Of a DNA stretch of 64,000 nt, positions 12,519-22,477 are shown one piece after another. Within the stretch, counting starts at the first letter, position 1, and each line of letters begins with the position of its first letter. Location: contig CANNZV010001442.1 in assembly GCA_947561585.1 (NCBI GenBank), positions 62,001 to 126,000 on the forward strand. The letters run 5' to 3'. A program made the translations under genes and the position numbers. This DNA comes from Caprella mutica. Taxonomy: Eukaryota > Arthropoda > Malacostraca > Amphipoda > Caprellidae. The notes under the pieces are model-generated. The model was not told the origin of the DNA. It did not search any database and saw only the letters and a program-made list of their open reading frames with translations.

Positions 12519-12932
12519 TCAGTCATTTCTTCTTCTCTCAATTTGTCTTCTCTTCCTCCACATCTTCATCATCACCTCGCTCTTCCCTCTTCTTCCCTCC
12601 TCTCCGAAAAGAAACTCCCCAAATACAGTCTGTCTCTGCTCCATTCTTGGTCTCTGCAGATCCAATGCCTCCATTCTCTCCTCCTCCAGCTCAACACAAT
12701 CCAACACAAAGTGCATCAGGTCTTCTGTCCCCCTCTCTCCGCATATCAAATACCTCTCCTCATCCACATCTCTTCTCCTGTCTCCCAGCCACGAGCAGTT
12801 TGTCCTAGCTCTGAACCATATCCTGTCCCTCTCTCCTCCCTCATTGTCCTCCTCCTTCATCTCCCTTTTGTACTCTCTGTACAGCCACAACGTGCTCTTC
12901 CTGCTTATCACCTCCATCCATTTCCTCCCCAC
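12519..12932 (-). pseudogene. non-LTR retrotransposon ORF2 C-terminal tail, copy 1
   Basis: The minus frame encodes the region downstream of a reverse transcriptase: a KSTLWLYREYKRE block, a polar stretch with WLGDRRRDVDEER, then a zinc-knuckle YLICGERGTEDLMHFVLDC of CxxC-x(n)-H-x(4)-C type, followed by an acidic and arginine-rich tail. The element is 5'-truncated, since nothing RT-like precedes it (higher coordinates), as expected from target-primed reverse transcription. The GA-rich coding strand makes the plus strand look like Ser/Pro-rich ORFs, which are shadows. The clade (R1/jockey/RTE-like) is not decided. Confidence 0.68.
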
Positions 12933-13053
12933 TCTCTCCTCTCACCTCCTGTCTACTCATCTTCTCCAGGTCCTCCACATCTATTCTGGCCCATTCCATA
13001 TATTTCTTAGTCCTCTTCCACCATCCAACTCAATTCTTCCTCCTGTTATTTAA

Positions 13054-13160
13054 CCGTGACCGGACAATTGCCACCCGCGGACAATTGCCACCCGCGGACA
13101 ATTGCCACCCCCAGACAATTACCACCCGGACAATTGTCACCCCCGGACAATTGCCACCCA
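13054..13160. repeat. short tandem array, unit CGGACAATTGCCACCCG
   Basis: About six imperfect copies of a 15-17-bp unit, introduced by CCGTGACCGGACAATT. The opening GTGACCGGA matches the opening of the repeat-bearing element at 61.79 kb, so both may be ends of the same kind of element. It lies just beyond the 5' edge of the first retrotransposon remnant. Confidence 0.75.
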
Positions 13161-13717
13161 AATATTTATTATCAGGCCTCTTAACTAAAATGGTGATGAA
13201 ATATGTATATTATTTTTGTACTTTATTATTAATTGTATACATTATAAGATAAAAAAAAATTCATTCCACATTTAATATTTTTCTATAAAAATAATTATTT
13301 CCATTATTCATTATTATTCAAGGATGTCTATGAGTTGAGATGCTCTTGGCATATATAAGCAGTCATTCCGCACAGACCTATATGTGATAAGTTAGTGCAG
13401 TTTCAAATTAACTAAAAATCTGTGAAAAAGTTAATTGGCTTAAAATTGTAGATGCGTGGTGATTAAGAAAATCTATTAGTGTAAATCCTTAAAATGTTAT
13501 AGACGAAGGGAATTAAACAGTTTTGAATCGTTCTGAAGAAGTGGTATAAGGTATTCGATAACTTAAGATTGAAAAAGCACATTCAGAAACCGAATAATAT
13601 TTATCTTATAATGTATATAATCAATATTTAATCGTACAACGATAATATACATATTTTATCACCATCTTGGTTATTCAATATGTCTTTTCATTCACTAGTA
13701 CAAGATCAATCACGCTT
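13161..13717. other. intergenic, no gene seen
   Basis: AT-rich DNA between the tandem array and the second non-LTR remnant. No ORF, inverted repeat or RNA-like structure was recognised. Confidence 0.4.
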
Positions 13718-14222
13718 CTACTGTCCCCCCTTCTCCATGTGGAACTGGAATTTCATCGGTATAGGCTTTTCAGCGCCACCGGTTTCACCCGCAACTTCCC
13801 CCATAACCTTCCGCAGGGCCGTCACCCCGCCAGCTGTTCCACACACCTCATCCCTCTCCTTCCCAAACACCCCATGCGTCCTCCAGAAAAGCACACACGC
13901 TCCCCAAAGCACATCACCTCTTCCATCGTCCGAATCCCATGTCGCTTTCTCACCACCTCCAGACTTGGACACTCAAGTATAAAGTGCTCAAGAGTCTCCT
14001 CAACAGCTCCGCACATACCACACCCACACCGGCCACCACATCCCCCCAGTGTCTCATCCTCCAACCCAGTCTCAACGTGTTACTCCTCACTCCAAACAGC
14101 AACCTTGATCCCCAACTATTATTATAAAATTCTCCTTCAATCCTCTCCTTCTCTCTATAATACCCCAAGGTTGACTTCTCCTCAATCTCCAATCTCCATC
14201 TCCCATGCTCCCACTCATTCAC
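13718..14222 (-). pseudogene. non-LTR retrotransposon ORF2 C-terminal tail, copy 2, frameshifted
   Basis: Three overlapping minus frames together give WRLEIEEKSTLGYYREKERI, then SRLLFGVRSNTLRLGWR, then a knuckle CGMCGAVEETLEHFILEC and PSLEVVRKRHG. The order matches copy 1, but at least two frameshifts split it and sequence identity between the two is low, so they derive from different elements of one clade. It is 5'-truncated as well. Confidence 0.68.
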
Positions 14223-14780
14223 ACAGTATTACTTAAAGACACTATGCCTACTCAATGGGAACGCCGAGAAAAGGCTGCATGAGAAATATGGGTAAAAACC
14301 ATGCCGTGATGTATAGGAACCGGCACATATATACCTTGAACGGAAATGTTCTACATATACATGAGATATGTAGATTGCATATTTATTTATATCTATGGAG
14401 AATGTATATAATTATGTATAATGGAGTATGTATATAAAGTAAGGATGGTAATAAATTACAATGAACGTGTATACCTACCTAAATACTCCTTTATCCTGTA
14501 TGATTATAAGTTATATAACATAGCAAATATGTTATTCGAATACTTAAGTAAGTAACTAATTTAAAAATAATTATTTAAAAAATAGATATTCAGTTTAAAG
14601 GGCAGTTCAGTCAAAATCAAACTATCGCCAAATTGGTCCTAAATTGATTTAGTATATTTATTTATGTAATATTAGAATATTCGTTGATTTTAGAAATGTT
14701 TATATAAAAAGTATATTGTAAATTAGTTGCGCCATCTGTGGACTGCGGTGGACCGCGTAACTAAAGGTAGCCATGTATTA

Positions 14781-16043
14781 CAGGGTGGGGCGTAAGTTTG
14801 GAAGCAATTTTTCAAACATTAATATAATTCTTAAAAATAAGTTCCTAAGTAGGTAATAGGGTTTGAACTATAGTAGAGATACTACATTAATGTTAATTTT
14901 TACAAAAATTTAGTCAATTCAAAAATGTCAGACAAAAGAGAAGCCATTATTGCTGTACACCGTGCCGGGAAGTCAGATTCCGTCATTCTCAATAGCGAGA
15001 TCGACTGTTTGGAAGTGTGTGAAGAGTTTAAATGAGAGAAGAGACTTGACTGATCGTCCAAGAAGTGGTAGACAACGCTCACAACGCACCAAACAACTGA
15101 TAAAATGTGCCCGAGAGAAGATCAGGGGGAACCCGAAAAGGTCAATACGATTGTTAGCCAAAACAGCTAATGAGAGTCCCAGAACAATGAGAACAGTTGT
15201 CAAAGAAGACCTAAAGATGTCCTCTTTCACCCTCCAAAAGAGACAGACTCTGTCAGAAGCTGTAAAGAAAAAGAGATTGGAGAGAAACAAAGCACTTCTG
15301 AGAGAATTGAAGTCTGGCACGGCTGGTGAAACTGTTTGGTCTTACGAAAAAAATTTCACAGTGGAAATGGCTCACAACCGGAGGAATGACAGAATAATTG
15401 GTAAAAGTGCAAAAGACATCTCATACAATCAAAAAACTGTCCACAGAACCATGAAACCTGCTTCAGTAATGGTCTGGGCCGCCGTTTCAGAAACTGGAGA
15501 TCTCCTTTAATTTTTGTGGAACAAGGCGCCAAAATCAATGCTAAATGTTATATTGAGAATATTTTGACGCCAATGTTGGAGTCAGCTAAGGATCACTTCG
15601 GTAATGACACTCTATGGACATTTCAGACTACACATACTGCAAATGTCACTCAAAACTGGTGCCATGACCATCTTCCACCGTTTTGGTCCAAAGAAATGTG
15701 GCCTCCCTGCTCCCCAGATGTTAATCCTATGGACTTTTCGGTATGGTCCATTCTTGAATCAAAGGCCTGTGGTAAATTCTATCGCAGTGTGGATGATTTA
15801 AAGCGTTCGCTCCAGAGATCTTGGAAGGAAATTTCAAAAGAAAAGTTGCGTGCCGCAGTAGGAGGAGTTCGGAGAAGATTTGAGGCTGTTATTAAAAACA
15901 AGGGGGGACATTTTGAATAAATTTATGATTTTTAAATTCTTAAAACCCTTATGTAATAATACATAACTGTAAATTATTAAATATATTTTTCGTTGGATTA
16001 TAATATGCACTTTCATTTGCTTCCAAACTTACGCCCCACCCTG
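14781..16043 (+). mobile_element. mariner-like element, DD37D type, copy B (inactive)
   Basis: 1263 bp with terminal inverted repeats CAGGGTGGGGCGTAAGTTTG and the complement ending CGCCCCACCCTG, flanked by TA (14779-14780, 16044-16045). Its TIRs share only the CAGGGTG start with copy A at 4759, so it is a different subfamily. It lies inside the AAGGGGCAG composite repeat. Confidence 0.93.
14924..15920 (+). pseudogene. mariner DD37D transposase copy B, disrupted
   Basis: Three frames are needed: an ATG at 14924 (MSDKREAIIAVHRAGK), then a frame covering about 14950-15510, then 15516-15920 ending KNKGGHFE. The HTH linker GRQRS and the core motif MVWAAVSE are clear. The first catalytic Asp position reads WSYEKNF (Tyr in place of Asp). 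The second motif is shortened to FQTTHTAN with its Asp lost. The third survives in SPDVNPMDF. With two catalytic Asp lost and two frameshifts the copy is dead. Confidence 0.88.
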
Positions 16044-16358
16044 TATATTGCTATCTATCAATCAGCTTTGTTATTGTTTTGATTTTGTCGGATCGTGTTA
16101 GCCTATCGGACAGGGGGGCTTTTTCTTTGCTTGAAATTCAGAGATATAGTAGAAAGAACGGAAAAAAATCTTAAATTACATATTATAATAAAACTATAGA
16201 ACCAAATTTGAAATTGTTTGCAGTTTTATAATCAGTAACGTTAGTTCTAATGAAAAGAGAAATAAAAAAATTAAATGGAGGGGACCTTTAATCACTAAGT
16301 AACTAAAAACACTAATCATTAAACTTTAATCTTTAAATAAAATCACTAAATTCACTGA

Positions 16359-17144
16359 AGGTGGCTACACACGTTCATCCAAACTTAACAAGTTTACTTG
16401 CGCAAGTATTTCTACAAGTATTGAAATATTTCCCTTCGCTACCACCGCTGCCCTCTGTAATATTACAGAGGGCATTGCTACCACACGATACATGTATACT
16501 TGTACACAAGGCTAGTGTATATAAGTGTATAAAAGCCTTGACTTGTACAAGCCTCCTGTTGAAATTGTAACTATGCCGAGTTCAGATGATGACGCGCTTG
16601 CTTTGACAGCTTTCAGCCTTTTAATTTGTCCTGTACATAAACGAAAACCTCAAAAGAAGAAACGAAATGAGCGGTGTACAGAGTGGTTGAAGAAAAAGGA
16701 AAACATATTCTCATGTCAACACTGATTTTAGTTGAATGTTTAAATAATGGGAATATATTTAGTTTATTTTGAAATCAAGTTTCTACAAATATATACACTA
16801 GCTATACATTCTAAATTAATAACAATTCTGATTTTCTTCTGCCATAATTACTTTTTGTCTGTTCACTACAAAACTCACAACAATTTGTATATACAAACAA
16901 ACTCATTTTCTTTTACATTCATCGCAATAGTTCTCAAGTTTTCAATATCCTCAGTACCCACGCTACGTTTCACTTGCACAAGTCAGACTTGCACAGGGGG
17001 CGTGATTCAAATTCAATCATGTCTCAAGTCACTTGTACAAGTCTCTATTTGTGCAAGTCTCGTCCTACAGACCCTCAAGTTTGCTTGCACAAAATACTTG
17101 CGCAAGTAGACTTGTCAAGTTTGCATGAACGTGTGTAGCCACCT
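16359..17144. mobile_element. PIF/Harbinger-like non-autonomous element, AGGTGGCTACACACG family, copy 2
   Basis: 786 bp, same termini and interior words as copy 1 (7563-8293). The flanks are TGA on the left and TAA on the right, a decayed or imperfect 3-bp duplication. Compared with copy 1 it carries an extra 24-bp perfect palindrome (GCCCTCTGTAAT and its complement, about 16449-16472) between repeated GCTACCA words. Confidence 0.75.
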
Positions 17145-17990
17145 TAAAGGGGCAGTTCAGTCAAATTTTGTTTTCATAATATTAATGTTGAGCGATCACT
17201 TAGTAAGAATAAAACATTCTTGTAGAATTAAACGGTTGAAAAAAATATAATAAGCGATATATATCATATTTTATAAATTCGATTTAGTTCCTGCGTTCTC
17301 CTAAAGATGGCGCCACCACTCTGTACCATTTGTTTACATTTCACAGCTGATAACATGTGAACAATTTTTCTATCAACAGCATTAACAGGTGATTTGTGAA
17401 GAGATGGTTTTCTTTTCAGAACTAAATCTATTTGACTCGAAGGACAGTTTACAATTTCACAAATTCTTTTCACCATTTTCATAAGTTAATAACCGATTCA
17501 AGTCTGGGACTGGTTATCATTTTGTTTACGTACTACAATGATTAGTTACGCGGTCCACCGCAGTCCACAGATGGCGCCACTAATTTACAATATACTTTTT
17601 ATATAAACATTTCTAAAATCAACGAATATTCTAATGTTACATAAATAAATATACTAAATCGATTTAGGACCAATTTGGCGATAGTTTGATTTTGATTGAA
17701 CTGCCCCTTTAACATTTAAATAGAAATAGCAAAATTCACTAAGCTTTAAATGTAAAAAGATGCATTAAAATCAAATCACTGAACTTCAAATAAAAGTGCA
17801 TAAATTCGCAAAATACTCACAAAATCTACTCTATTTATCAATAAGTAGGATACCTTGTGTTCTATATATATAAATTCACTATCATTCTATATATTTAAAA
17901 AAAGATCTTACGAAATATAGATCCCTGTTTATCATTCATATTAATAAACAAGAAGTATTTTAAACTTGTATATCGACCTCAAAATATATA

Positions 17991-18484
17991 TGTTCCGCGC
18001 CATATGCCGATTTACACAATCTCGATAATGCGCTGCGCGATTTTAGGATCATTGAAAATGTATGACAATCTCGAGAGTGTGCAAAGCAGGTAAAGGGTAT
18101 GAAGCAGGACCAACAGTGACGGAGTAGATAATAAATTATATATGCCTTTAATTTGTCCATTTCATCAAAATATGATAGTTAAAGCTATACATTATAACTT
18201 GGTAATATATTGGTAATTAAGCTTGAGTTAGTTACTTGAAGAAAACTTGTACAAAACTGGTATTATAATTTTACTGAGATATCAAACATTCTACAGAACG
18301 TTTGTAATTAACCTCATTTGTTTTATCTTTGTTTTTAATGTAGGTAAAAATATCATCTATGAAATATGATAAAAAAAAGTTTTCCATAAAATTACATGCA
18401 AGAATGCGCTGCGCGTTTGTAGTATTTTGAAAATCGCGCAGCTCATTCTCGAGATTGTGCAAAATAGACAAATTGCGCGGAACA
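17991..18484. repeat. TIR element, TGTTCCGCGC family, copy 1
   Basis: 494 bp with inverted ends TGTTCCGCGCCATATGCCG / CAAATTGCGCGGAACA and inner words ACAATCTCGA and GCGCTGCGCG. Related copies lie at about 18715-19492 and 59699-60150, in inverted orientation to this one. Non-coding. Confidence 0.75.
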
Positions 18485-18714
18485 GAATATACCAAATTTT
18501 TTTTCCTATTGGTGTGATATAATAATAAAAAAAACTTTCTGGAAATCAGAATGATTTTCATTAATTATTTATACTCAATAAAACTCATTACTTTATACTT
18601 TGCAATTATTTGTTTCTAACATTACAATTAATATCCAAAATCAATTTGACAGTGAGTTACAGAGAATAAATTCTTCAACTTAAACACCAAATCTATTTAC
18701 TTACACAATAATTT

Positions 18715-19492
18715 AAATTACCAACATATTACCAAGTTATTATGTAATAATGTAACTATAGCTTTCCTTATAAACAACGTATTTCTTTTCAATTGCCTGG
18801 AATATCGAATCGATGGATTGTTCCAACGAATCGACAGACTGTTGTTTGTAGGGTTAACCATAGTAAATATCTATTTACTATAGGGTTAACTACCAACGCT
18901 ATTATATTTTTGATGAAATGGACCAATTAAGGCCCGTTTACACGCTACGATAAATTGAAGCGATTTATCGTAATGAAGAGGTTGTTGCAATTTATCAGTT
19001 TGTGTAAACAGGTGATCGTAGCGATTTATTAGAGTTGGAATTGGATTGAGTGATTGGTGCTAGCAGGCTCAAATTTATACGAATCGTAACGATAAGTTTG
19101 AACGTGTAAACAGGGTTCCAATAAATCGTTGCAATCTAACTCAATATATAATGCTAAACACATTCCAAATGCAGACCATCATAATGTTTCGTCCATGACG
19201 GCTAGTGAAAAATAAAGATATTGAAGTAAAAATCGTTGCGTGTAAACACTGTCTCAATCATCTGATAAATTGTTGCGATCTCTGTGCTCAATAAATCGCT
19301 CTTATTTCTCGTAGCATGTAAACGGGCCTTTAAATACGTAAATAATTTATTACCTATCTACTCCATCACTGTTGGTCCTGCTTCATACCCTTTACCTGTT
19401 TGAACACTCTCGAGATTGTCGCGCATTATGAATGATCCTAAAACGCGCAGCGCATTCTCGAGATCGTGCAAATCGGATAATGGCGTGGAACA
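18715..19492. repeat. TGTTCCGCGC-family element, copy 2, with nested insertion
   Basis: Right half reads CTACTCCATCACTGTTGGTC to CGTGGAACA, matching copy 1 inverted. The left TIR is not found. A palindromic stretch with TATAAACAACG / TTGTTTGTAGGG (about 18770-18870) and the 18930-19329 element sit inside it. Confidence 0.6.
18930..19329. mobile_element. PIF/Harbinger-like MITE, AGGCCCGTTTACACG family
   Basis: 400 bp with termini AGGCCCGTTTACACG / CATGTAAACGGGCCT and many GCGATTTAT words. Flanks are TTA (18927-18929) and TTA (19330-19332). The related element at 59.7-60.15 kb shows the empty site (GACCAATTAAATGC), which confirms both boundaries and the 3-bp duplication. Confidence 0.85.
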
Positions 19493-20130
19493 GAATGAAT
19501 GTACTACTATATTTACTATAATTTATCTCGTGTGTAGATATTAATAGTAAACACAACCTTAAATTACTATAATAATTATCTGACTGTCCCACATTTTCTT
19601 ACATGATCTAAAATTTGGAACCGGTCGCTAATTCAGAACTTAGCCTATGTAATGAACGTTTTCGGTTTGCCGAAACAAATTCAGCATTTTAGTAGTACGC
19701 AAATGTAGGTATGAATTAGTTAGTAAATACCTGCTCTCTGACGCAACTTACCTGTGATTCACGACACACGTACTCCTATAGGAATTCTCAGTACCAAGCC
19801 AACAGGATGTTGGGTAGGGTTAGGATGATGCTAAATACTTAGATAGATTAATGTGTTCATCGGTGTCGGTATGGATTACCTTAGTTAGTCTATTAGATAT
19901 GTATAACTAGGCTCTAGCTAGCAAAACTTTTAATTAATGTAGAACAATACAAATAGAAACCTTGTGTGAAACTGTGAATTACAGAATTAGATATTTGTTA
20001 TGTATTGCTCAATGCACAGTAATCTAAATCATGTAATGCGACAGTATTGAAAAATTTATTTCCTATAATCCTATATTAAACTCTTAAGTTAGTTGTTACT
20101 AGTTAGGTAATTTGATCAACTACCTACCTA
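19493..20130. other. intergenic, no gene seen
   Basis: AT-rich DNA between the nested TGTTCCGCGC element and the first hAT-like MITE cluster. No ORF or repeat was recognised. Confidence 0.4.
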
Positions 20131-20149
20131 GCTGGGGCAGTGGAACTAG

Positions 20150-22080
20150 GCCAGACTTCAGAAAATGGTACATTTTTCCAAGACTTTCTGTGGGAGTTTT
20201 TGATTGAATTTTAGAAAATGGAGATCTCAGCGGGAGATAATGAATTAATTCTTTTGTTATCATCAATTTTGCTGCGGGAGAATTTGAAATAATTCCTATG
20301 TTACCATTAATTTAGCTGCGGGAGATTCAGTCTTCTGAATCTGCTACTCCAGTGGACCAGTCTGCAGAAACTGGTTAAGTGTTCGCCAGTCTGTATTTTG
20401 TGGTAAATTCCACCGACATGTCGGTGGAATTTTTCCTTTTGAATTTAATATTCTGGCAAAGTCGGTGGAATTTTAGCTATTTATTCCTATGTTACCATTA
20501 ATTTTCGGTGGAAAAATGGGTAAAATGTTGGTGGATCAGCCAAATTACTGGAAATTTATGGTGGATTTTTTCAGCTTTTTCAAAAAGTCAGTGGAATTTT
20601 GTGCACCAAATACAGACTGGACTGTGTTCGTAGAGATCTCTTAATCTGTTCGTAGCAAAATTAATGTAAATATAGGAATTAATTCAGAAGTGTTTGTAGC
20701 AAAATTAATGTAAATATAGGAATTAATTCAAAATTGTTCGGAGAGAATATCCCAAATATCTCGTATATTCTGCAGACTGGCTACTACTGAGAGTCAGAAA
20801 GTAACTCTATCTCAAATTAAAATATCTGTGGGAGAAGAGTCTGAAGACTGAAGAGACATATTGTCATCCAGTCTGTATTTGGTCCACAAAATTCCACTGA
20901 CTTTTTGAAAAAGCTGAAAAAATCCACTTTAAATTTCCAGTAATTTGGCTGATCCACCAACATTTTACCCATTTTTCCACCGAAAATTAATGGTAACATA
21001 GGAATAAATAGCTAAAAATCCACCGACTTTGTCAGAATATTATTTTCATTTTTCAATAGAAAAAAATTTCACCGAATACAGTCTGAATTGTCATTATGCA
21101 GATTGGTGGCTGGTGCCAGATTGTAATTGTATTTGGTGGTAAATTCTAATGATATGTTGGCAGATATTCAATGTCAGAATGTCTCTTATAATAAAATTCC
21201 TGCAATGTCTGAGGATATTTAGGGAGTTATTATTTCCTATATTACTAGGTATCAATTTTTGAAGGGAAAACTAAAAAAATATTGAAGAACTAGACAAATT
21301 GATGAAAAATGTTAATAGCTATTTCAGATTTTTGAAAAAGTCAGAGGAGTTCAGTGCACCAAATACAAACTGGGACTGGTGGCGGGTGACTCTACCTCTA
21401 CAGCCCAGTCTGTATTTTGTGGTAAATTCCACCGACATGTCGGTGGAAATTTTTTCACCTTTGAATATAATATTCTGACAAAGTCGGTGGATTTATAGCT
21501 ATTTATTAATTATTTATTATTCCTATGTTACCATTTATTTTTGGTGGATAAATTGGGAAAATGTTGGTGGCAGACTGACAGTCTAGTGAGAAACCACTCT
21601 GGAAAATACCTTAGGCTTAACAGATGAATTTTAGAGGCTAAATGCTGCAGATTAGATTATAGTTTCCATTAATTTATTACTGTATTTTAAGGTTTGCTAA
21701 ACTCAAAGAGTCAACAGAGTAATCAATCTATCAGAAAAGACCACTTTTTCCAGAGTGGGTGAGAAAATGGATCCAGTTTGGTGGTCACCCATGTAAAATA
21801 GTCATAAACAGTCTCTCCAACTTCCAAGACTCCATTTTTCTTTCCAGCTATCCAACTACTCGGCACTCTGCATAGTGACTGTGTGTGTGTCTCCTGTGTC
21901 TCAGTGATTTCAATTTGAGATAGTTACACTTTGACTCTCAGCAGCAGATTCATAATTCAGAATCTCCCGCAGCTAAATTAATGGTTACATAGGAATTAAC
22001 TCAAAATCTTCAGAGATCTAAAATTGGGCTCAGACTCTCGGAAAAATGTTCTATATTTTGTAGACTGGCGTAAGTGAGAG
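20150..22080. repeat. first cluster of hAT-like CCAGTCTG MITEs
   Basis: At least six full or partial elements of 140-240 bp, each bounded by CCAGTCTG... / ...CAGACTGG. The words repeated inside differ by family: GCGGGAG (20.15-20.36, 21.94-22.07 kb), CCACCGAC (20386-20620, 20868-21086, about 21.4-21.58 kb) and GTTCG (20.62-20.78 kb). The core ATTCCTATGTTACCATTAAT is shared. Element 20868-21086 has the 8-bp target duplication ATTGTCAT on both sides. Confidence 0.8.
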
Positions 22081-22477
22081 CAAGTGCTAGTCAAAGAGTT
22101 TTACCAAGTTATGAGTAAAGTTGAGTAACATTTTTGTATTATGATGTTTCATATGATCAGAAATCTTTCCAGTTAAATTATAAAATAGTATATTATTGAC
22201 ATACCTATTCAATATTGGAGGAATTTCCAAAAATTCAAGCAAATGGTGGAATGTGCTATTTTTATTATTTTATATAACTAATTGGCTACTTTGAAATTGA
22301 AACTTTTAATATATATATAATTATTAGCTATTAATTGTAATAAAATTTGCCTAATATCCCCTTATAGTTAACTCACTTATTTTTTGATTCATTCATTTTA
22401 AATTGTTCATTTCAGATTTTATTATGTTTATTGTCACAACTATGTAAATAATTTTATTTGTTTCTTATTATTTTGAG

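Larger units (their letters stand above)
14598..17709. repeat. composite repeat with long inverted arms, AAGGGGCAGTTCAG family
   Basis: 14598-14772 and 17530-17709 are near-identical inverted arms (about 175 bp, both with GCGCCATCTGTGGACTGCGG). Between them lie a mariner (14781-16043), a Harbinger-like element (16359-17144) and, from 17147, another start of the same terminus AAAGGGGCAGTTCAGTCAAA. Either one long-TIR element took several insertions, or 17147-17709 is a complete short copy and 14598-14772 is a fragment of another. Confidence 0.7.

Noticed and set aside
12410..13053. Plus-strand Ser/Pro-rich ORFs of 132 and 179 codons
   Set aside because: Antisense shadows of the GA-rich non-LTR retrotransposon tail on the minus strand, which shows a real zinc-knuckle pattern.
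13667..14236. Plus-strand ORF of 189 codons
   Set aside because: Antisense shadow of the second non-LTR remnant.
17264..17482. 72-codon minus ORF with Cys and Lys residues, considered as a zinc-finger remnant
   Set aside because: It lies within the AAGGGGCAG composite repeat and has no recognisable zinc-finger spacing.
18930..19329. piggyBac assignment based on flanking TTAA
   Set aside because: With a perfect AGGCCCG/CGGGCCT terminus the duplication is TTA, and the empty site agrees; TTAA would leave mismatched ends.
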